DNA from: Sacculina carcini
Taxonomy: Eukaryota; Arthropoda; Thecostraca; Sacculinidae
NCBI GenBank assembly: GCA_916048095.2
Contig: OU696596.1
Span: 3,769,195 to 3,833,194 of the forward strand
Length of the DNA: 64,000 nucleotides
Direction of reading: 5' to 3'
The notes beneath the pieces were generated by a model, which was not told the origin of the DNA, did not search any database, and worked only from the letters and a program-made list of their open reading frames with translations. Shown piece after piece: positions 56,538 to 64,000 of the stretch (position 1 is its first letter; every line of letters begins with the position of its first letter). The position numbers and the translations under genes were made by a program.

Positions 56538-59500
56538 CTAGCATTAAAACCCGCCCGTTGTGCGGAGCAATTCATAAAAATATTGCAAATTAAAAACAAA
56601 TAAGGCAAACTCATAAAACCTTAATCAATTAAAAAGTCTAAATTTCATTATTTTTAATTTTATTTTGACAAAATATTTTCACTCAGCCCGCCTCATATCT
56701 AAACCCGGCCGACGTGCGGAATAATTCAGAACTCGAACACCATCCGTTCTGGTTCTTGAAGTCAAATCCATTAGTTTTGTATATGAATTCATTCTACACG
56801 ATGAAATTGAACGTTTCATTGCTGCCCGCGGGACATTTTTATTTCATAAAAATGAGCCATCGCTTCGTTTGCGTTTGAAGCCCCTGATCATTGAACCAGC
56901 GAACCATGAACCAGCGCAATTATGTCACCTCATATTCAAGCATACATACACAAACAGACAGATAATTTCTTCTTTATGTATATATATATATATATATAGC
57001 ATTCAAACCCGCCCGTTGTGCGGAGCAATTCATAACATGAAATTCATATTCAATTCATAAAAAATATGGAAAAATAAAAATGAAATAGGGTACACTCATA
57101 AAAATATTCATCTATTGAAAATTATTAGTTTAATATTTTTATTTTGACAAAATATTTCCCCTCAGTCCGCCTGAGTCATTTTTAAACCCGCCCGTCGTGC
57201 TGAATAATTCAGAACTCGAACACGATCCGTTCTGGATCTTGAAGTCAAATCCATTGGTTTTGTGTATTGATTAATTCTACAGGGTAAATTGAACGTTCTA
57301 TTGTCTATAGTTGCTGCCCGCGGATCATTTTTATTAAAAAATACCTTTTTTTAAATGAACCATTTGAAAAAATGAACTAAAAAATGGAAACACTTTTTTA
57401 AACCCGCCCCTCGTGCGGAACAATTCATACAGTAAAATTCATATTTGAAGTCAAATCCATTGGTTTTGTGTATGGATTAATTATACAGGGGAAATTGAAC
57501 GTTCTATTGTCTATAGCTGCTGACCGCGGAGCATTTTTATTTAAAAAAAATTACCTTTTTTTAAATGAACCATTTGAAAAAATGAACTAAAAAACACTTT
57601 TTTAAACCCGCCCGTCGTGCGGAACAATTCATACAATAAAATTCATATCAAATCCATAAATTATATTGAATACAAATTGAAAACCAAGAAATGTAACCTA
57701 TAAATATCTTAACCAATAGAAAAGTCTAAATGTGAATATTTTTGTTCTTATTTTGACAAATATTATCCCTCAACCCGCCTGATATATAAATCTGCCCGTC
57801 GTGTGGTATAATTCAGAACACAAACACGAAACAAACAATGAAAGATGATGAAATCTTTTCATCAGAATGTATCCAAACTATATTTATTACTTAACATCAT
57901 TCCCCAATATCATTTGCTTAAGTACTATTTCGCTTTTACCGCTATTATATTTATTGTTAAAATTTATATATTTTCCGCTATCATTAAAACCCAATATAAC
58001 CTGAGTCAAACCTACCCAACCCAACCCAACCATCCAATCTTGACCGCACTCAGCCTAGTCTGAGGTGATTTAACTTATTAGTTTGTGATCACAAAATATA
58101 CTGATGCGATCATAATTTGTAATCAGAAGACTGAGATTATCTACCCCAGGGGTCCCAAACACGCGGCCCACCAATACTTTTCTCTCAACCCGCCAATATA
58201 GTATCGGGACCAAACTGTAAGGCAGCTAAATTCACATTTGTTGCATAATGCGATATAATTATACACCATTATCATATTATCTCATAATTCCCGGTTAATG
58301 CTTCCACTAATGCATCATATTCATACAGTTAATATTTTTTGGATTACACCGATATTACAGCCCTTGATATTACAGCCGATATTATATTATGCAATCTATA
58401 TTCTGCTAGGTATTATTCCTAATACATATATCATCAGATCGCAAAATATATTTAAAGGTTCACATCATTCTCCAAAATCATTTGCTTAAGAGCTATTCTA
58501 CTTTTATCGCTAGAATATTTACTGCTAGCAAAATATCATATACCTCGCTATCATTTAAACCCACTCTTTATAGATACATTTAATTCGCCCGTCGTGCGGA
58601 ACAGTTCATAAAATATAATTAATATTCAATTCATAAAAAAATTAGTGCAAATTGAAAAATAAAAACAAACCCACAGGAAAATTATAGCTAATATTAAACG
58701 TATATTTTCTATTAGACTTTTATAGTCTAAATGTGAAATTTATGTTTCAATTCAGAAAACATGTTTTTCCACAACCCGCCTCATATTTAAAGCTGCCCGT
58801 CGTGCGGAATAATTCAGAACTCAAACACGAAACAAACACAAACAAAATTGATGAAAAACGACCAATAGAAAGGTCAAATTTGTAAATTCTTGTTTTAATT
58901 ATTGACGATGTTTTTCCCTCAACACTACTCAAATTCACACCCGTCCTTCGTGCGTAGTAATTCAGACGTGTAACACTATCAAAACAATGAAACATCTCTA
59001 TAATTCCAGATTAATGCTTCCTCTAAAACAGCATATGCATATACTTGGCATTGCATGATATTACAACCCGTATCCTTATGCAACTCAAGCGTATGCAACT
59101 TGAAATTAAACCAATTAAATTACACAGTAAAATTCAGTAGCTTACTTTGTTCCAAGTAGCATTTTACCCGCCCGTCGTGCGGAACATTTGATGTGTAAAT
59201 ATTGAGGACAATAAAGACTTTCTATTCAGTATAGTGTAGCATTAATAGTAGAAAAATGAATTAATTTTAGTCGCCCGGTGTTCAAGTGTAATTTTGGATG
59301 TATTTGAGAATTTTGCCAATTTTACACGTTTTTTGTATCTTTTGTGGGTATAAATTATAGCTTATCTTGTAGAACACAAAATTATCTACACAGTAGTATA
59401 TTCATGTGTAATCGCAAGTGCGCATAATAGCTGTCAAATTGGCAATATGTCCTTTTGAATTTACACCGCCGTAACTGCCTTCAGATACACTTTGGAAAAT

Positions 59501-60727
59501 TAAAAATTATACCGTATTGTAGAAAACAAAATTTCTAGCACGATGGTATAATTTATTTCCATGTATAACAAATAGTTACTGATAAATAGTAGAAAAATGA
59601 ATTAATTTTAGTCGCCCGGTGTTCAAGTGTATTTTTGGATGTATTTGAGAATTTTGCCAATTTTACACGTTTTTTGTATATTTTGTGGGTATAAATTATA
59701 GCTTATCTTGTAGAACATAAAATTATCTACACAGTAGTATATTCATGTGTAATCGCAAGTGCGCATAATAGCTGTCAAATTGGCAATATATCCTTTAAAC
59801 TTTACACCGCCGTAACTTCCTTCAGATACACTTTGGAAAATGGAGAATTATACCGTATTGTATAAAACAAAATTTCTAGCACGATGGTATAATTAATTTT
59901 GATGTGTGACAAATAGTTACTGAGAAATAGTAGAAAAATGAATTAATTTTAGTCACCCGGTGTTCAAGTGTAATTTTGGATGAATTTGAGAATTTCGCCA
60001 ATTTTACACGTTTTTTGTATCATTTGTGGGTATAAATTAAAATATTTCTTGTAGAACACAAAATTCTCTACACAATAGTGAAATTTTTATAGCTGTACCA
60101 TTGCTGGTTTATGAGGAATAGATAGCGGAATATTGACCAAAATATTCACGTTTTTTGTGCTAATTTTGCCTTTTTGACTTTGTCATTTACACTTCACACC
60201 GCCGTAACTTTTTTTTAATACACTGGAAGATAAAAAATTATACCGTGTTGTAGAAAACAAAATTCCCAGCAGGGTGGTATTATTTATTTAGATGTGTGAT
60301 AATTAGTTTTTGAGAAATAGAGAAAAAAGTATAGAAAATCGGACGCGTGGAGTTTAAAAAATATTTTGAATGTTTATTGAATTTTTTTCCCTTTTACATG
60401 TTTTATATTTAATTTTTGGGTTTAAATTATAGTGCGTTGAATAGAACATAAAAGTTTCTACACAGTGGTATAATTTGTATAGTTGTACCATTGTTGGTTT
60501 AGGAGTAGTGTTCTTCAGAAAATTGACCAAAATTTTCGCATTTTTAGGGTTCATTTTGTCTTTTCACCGCAATAACTTTTTTTGGTTTTATTTTTAAAAT
60601 TAAAAATTTAACCTACAGTGTAGACAAGGAAATTTCCAACATGATGGTATAAATTTTGAGCGGGTACGCCAAGTGATACCCGAGTAGCAGCTCATAGAAA
60701 ATGAACCAAGGAGGGTGGGAAAAAAAA
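56538..60727 (-). mobile_element. Helitron-like non-autonomous element, copy B (about 4.2 kb)
   Basis: Ends in CTAG at 56538-56541 inside (TA)n, like copy A. The order is the same: GC-rich 3' segments, an intermediate region, then the dimeric array. The TCTATATATATAAAAG start has been lost and replaced by a CA/TG palindromic tract. Compared with copy A it has one fewer 3'-end duplication but an extra internal section (58430-59220) with more 'cccgtcgtgcggaa' motifs. The uninserted block is at 30870-30960 and 42735-42800. No Rep/helicase frame. Confidence 0.75.
59221..60665 (-). repeat. Dimeric tandem array inside Helitron-like copy B
   Basis: 'accgccgtaac' marks near 59467, 59810, 60199 and 60568 give spacings of about 340-390 bp, with a partial unit at the left end. 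Both half-unit types are present, as in 11700-12960. Confidence 0.75.
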
Positions 60728-61331
<604 letters not shown>

Positions 61332-61545
61332 GAGTGGTTCTTAACCTGTGTGGGCAATTTCCTACTGGTGGGAAATGGAAGATTTGCCAAGTGGGAAGCT
61401 AAAGGTCGGACAAAAGGAGAAATGTGTGTTTTTATCAATTCAAATTAATTTATTTTTGTGTCTAATGACCTCTTGACATTTGCTTTGATGTAACTACTGA
61501 ATTTAATGAGTTTATTAGCGCTGTTGTGTGGACAATGAAAATGAT
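61332..61545. mobile_element. hAT-type MITE copy 6, right end lost
   Basis: The left arm is intact with the tactagat flank. The sequence breaks at about 61545, close to the left limit of duplication 2b, so the duplication boundary cut the MITE. Confidence 0.8.
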
Positions 61546-61566
61546 GTAATGAAATGACAATGAAAT

Positions 61567-64000
61567 AATATAAAATGTGCTAGGACACGAAAATTGAAGG
61601 AAAAGGCGTGGAAGAGGATGAGAAGAAGAAACACGCGTAAAACTAGAGGAATATATAAACGCACGCAACTTGGGACCGACTCCCCTTTTGTCCACAGATC
61701 GAAAGTGCCACAAAATTCTGCAACTCTCAAATCTTTCTACGCGCGCCACAGTGGCCGCGTTTAAGTGGCTTAGCTGATGCGTACGTGATGAGTCAGGGTC
61801 GTTTTTGTCCACACTCAGTGGTTTTCAAACTTGGTGTATGTGGTGGAATTGTCCACACTCGTGATACGGCTCAGGCGGGGCTGTTTTTGACTGATACCAG
61901 TGTTGAGCAACCTAACCAACCTAACCTAATCTAACCTAACCTAACTAACCTAACCTAACCTAACTAACCTAACCAACCTAAGCTAACCTAACTAACCTAA
62001 CCTAACCTAACCTAACCTAACTAACCTAACCTAACCTAACCTAACTAACCTAACCTAACCTAACTAACCTAACCAACCTAACCTAACCTAACCTAACTAA
62101 CCTAACCTAACCAACCTAACCTAACCTAACTAACCTAACCAACCTAACCTAACCTGACTAACCTAACCTAGCCTACCTAACCTAACCTAACTGACCTAAC
62201 CTAACCTAACCTAACTAACCTAACCTAACTAACCTAACCTAATCTACCTAACCTAACCTAACCTAACTAACCTAACCTAACCTAACCTATGAAATGCAAA
62301 GCAAACATTTATAACAAGGAGAAAATATCAGTGCAATGTGCTCAACATCCCGTCAGCCAAACCATCCATATCGTTAAATAACTACATTTATACATTTACT
62401 GCATTTACTACATTTATATAATAAACTAGTTGACATAATGACATTAACACGTAGTATATACATATATTAGCTCTTTAGCGGAATCACAAACTTAGTCAAC
62501 TCAATCTCAATTTCCTGCTCAACACTGGAATAGGGCTACGACCATTTACCATAACTACATACCATACCATCTGGTCCAACGCTGATACGATGCGATGAAC
62601 ACCCGCCGAGCGATGACTCACCGACCGTGAGTGAATCTGACAGTGGCGAATCTAGAGACTGAGTTATGTGAATGATCATCTTTGACAATTTTTATCAGCT
62701 ATGTGAAGTTTATGGTAGTGTAGGTCAGCTTTGGTTAGGTTAGGCTAGATAATGTTTGGTTGGGTTATGTGGGTTATGTTAGGCTAGACTTGGTTGACTT
62801 GGTAGACTTGATTTGTGCAATGCTAGATGGCCGTTGGATAGCGAGTAGCTCTTCCGCCCTTGGACAGGTTTTATTTTTAGTCCTGCTGGGTGTCTAGTCA
62901 CCCTCCACACTGGTGGGAACCAGTGGGGGAGCCGGTTTAGTCGCCTACCACTCGACTATGAGACTGGTCGTACTGGGCTACACAGTACCAGTAGCAGGAG
63001 TTCTCCTGACCAGACAATTTACCAGACCGAAGTGAGTCAACCAGCCAAACACAGTAATTCACAATGAGGATAAGAGTTGTAAGGTAACGAAACAGATTAT
63101 AGGGTAGGTTAGATCAAGCAGACTCAAGTAGGTATTTGTGCAAGGCGACAGTGAAAGGCTTTATAGACGTTTTTCAAGGATTTGTGAGGGAAACGAGTTA
63201 TATATATGAGGAGCATAAAATGTAAAAGATTTGGACGACCAGGGAGATAAATTGATAACGGGAGGACTAACAAAGCCTTAAGATGGCGACTATCAAAACG
63301 AACGCTAGGTATGAGAAGAGAACGAAGATACAATGGTGAAGATTGAGAATGAATCAATTTGAATGTCAAACAGCAAATTTTGAATCGAATTCGTAAAAGA
63401 GCAGGATGCCAGCCAAGCTGCCGAAGGTGGTATGATGTAGTTTTAGGAGGAAGTCGCAAATTTGTTGATACTACATTTGTCTCATATTATATTTAGACAT
63501 ATCTATTTCAATATGTCAAATCACAATTATCATATATCATCAAATATCACATTACATTACGTAGATCTTTGTTTTACTAATAAAGCACGCATTTTAACTG
63601 TTACCGACTGTTACCAGAATGTATGAATTGCGCTATATTTCACTGATACGTAAGATTATTATTGAATCAGAAGTATTAATTTATACACTAAGAGAAAATA
63701 ATTCATTGTACCAGGCAGGAACAACCGGAGTAAAAAATTGGCATATCATATATACAGTTTAGACAATACGTGTGTATATGTGTGCATATCTGTTATGTAG
63801 GGAAAATCTATGTATATTTACCCCATTCTTGAAATTATGTGAGAAACAAGATAGAATTTTAACAAATGTAAAATTTACGAATGAAAACATATTTTAACAA
63901 TAATCACGTTTAGTAATAATGTATGACATAAGCTTGTGTCATAGCCGAATTATGTATATATTGAACTAATCTATATATATTCGTGATCAATCGTTACTTC
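61567..64000 (+). repeat. Segmental duplication 2, copy b (runs off the window)
   Basis: Copy of 47501-49931. It contains the TTAGG-type array at about 61908-62290, an oppositely oriented patch at about 62708-62815 and the GC-rich patch at about 62822-63057. Still colinear at base 64000, so its right limit is outside the window. Confidence 0.9.
63124..63465 (-). pseudogene. CR1/L2-like LINE, extreme C-terminal fragment (copy b)
   Basis: Paralogue of 49075-49395. The frame continues to the end of the domain (...KNVYKAFHCRLAQIPT, then stop) because the T run near 63170 is one base shorter, which is probably the original state. Confidence 0.8.

Overview
No host gene, tRNA, rRNA or prokaryotic signal is recognisable in this window. 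It is AT-rich, intergenic, invertebrate-type nuclear DNA made almost entirely of transposable elements, their fragments and simple repeats. CCTAA-type (TTAGG on the other strand) degenerate arrays, a CsRn1-like Ty3/gypsy element with a tRNA-Trp-type primer site nearby, jockey/CR1-like LINE pieces and very abundant (CA)n suggest an arthropod, perhaps a crustacean or chelicerate. That assignment is an inference of moderate to low confidence. The only sizeable coding remains are retroelement gag, protease, RT, RNase H, integrase and endonuclease pieces, all damaged or truncated.

Repeat names used here are mine: RepA (copies near 3.8, 30.2, 35.1, 40.7, 42, 54.7 and 55.7 kb), RepB (0.4, 2.1, 14, 17.5, 26.7 kb; each good copy ends in an old solo LTR), RepC (5.7, 30.9, 33.8, 42.8, 45.6, 54.5, 60.9 kb; carries a hAT MITE), RepD, RepE and RepF (shorter blocks).

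Layout. 0-5.4 kb: RepB and RepA copies. 5.4-8.8 kb: a long-TIR MITE, then a hAT MITE split by a minus-strand LTR element with the order LTR-internal-LTR-internal-LTR. 8.8-13.1 kb: a 3.7-kb non-autonomous Helitron-like element; the unoccupied version of its target is at 16.4 kb. 13.1-19.2 kb: RepE/RepB/RepD blocks. 19.5-20.7 kb: the longest stretch with no relative in the window. 21.3-26.5 kb: a CsRn1-like gypsy element with a truncated 5' LTR and broken pol. 26.5-30.1 kb: RepB interrupted by CA tracts and a LINE. 30.15-34.85 kb and 42.0-46.7 kb: two copies of a 4.7-kb duplication carrying LINE RT and hAT MITEs. 36.5-38.6 kb: a 2.0-kb CR1/L2-like LINE inserted in a 22-bp minisatellite. 39.0-40.5 kb: a complete non-autonomous LTR element with target-site duplication. 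47.5-49.9 kb and 61.6-64.0 kb: a second large duplication with TTAGG-like arrays. 49.5-50.8 and 52.0-53.4 kb: a third, flanking a 697-bp solo LTR. 56.5-60.7 kb: a second Helitron-like copy.

There is no gene pathway to describe. What the window does show is a readable order of nested insertions, several proved by target-site duplications or by unoccupied sites elsewhere in the same window, and a satellite-like module shared between the Helitron-like elements and the RepA/RepB families. Block boundaries were set by eye and are generally good to about 10-30 bases; boundaries of elements with named termini are base-exact unless stated.
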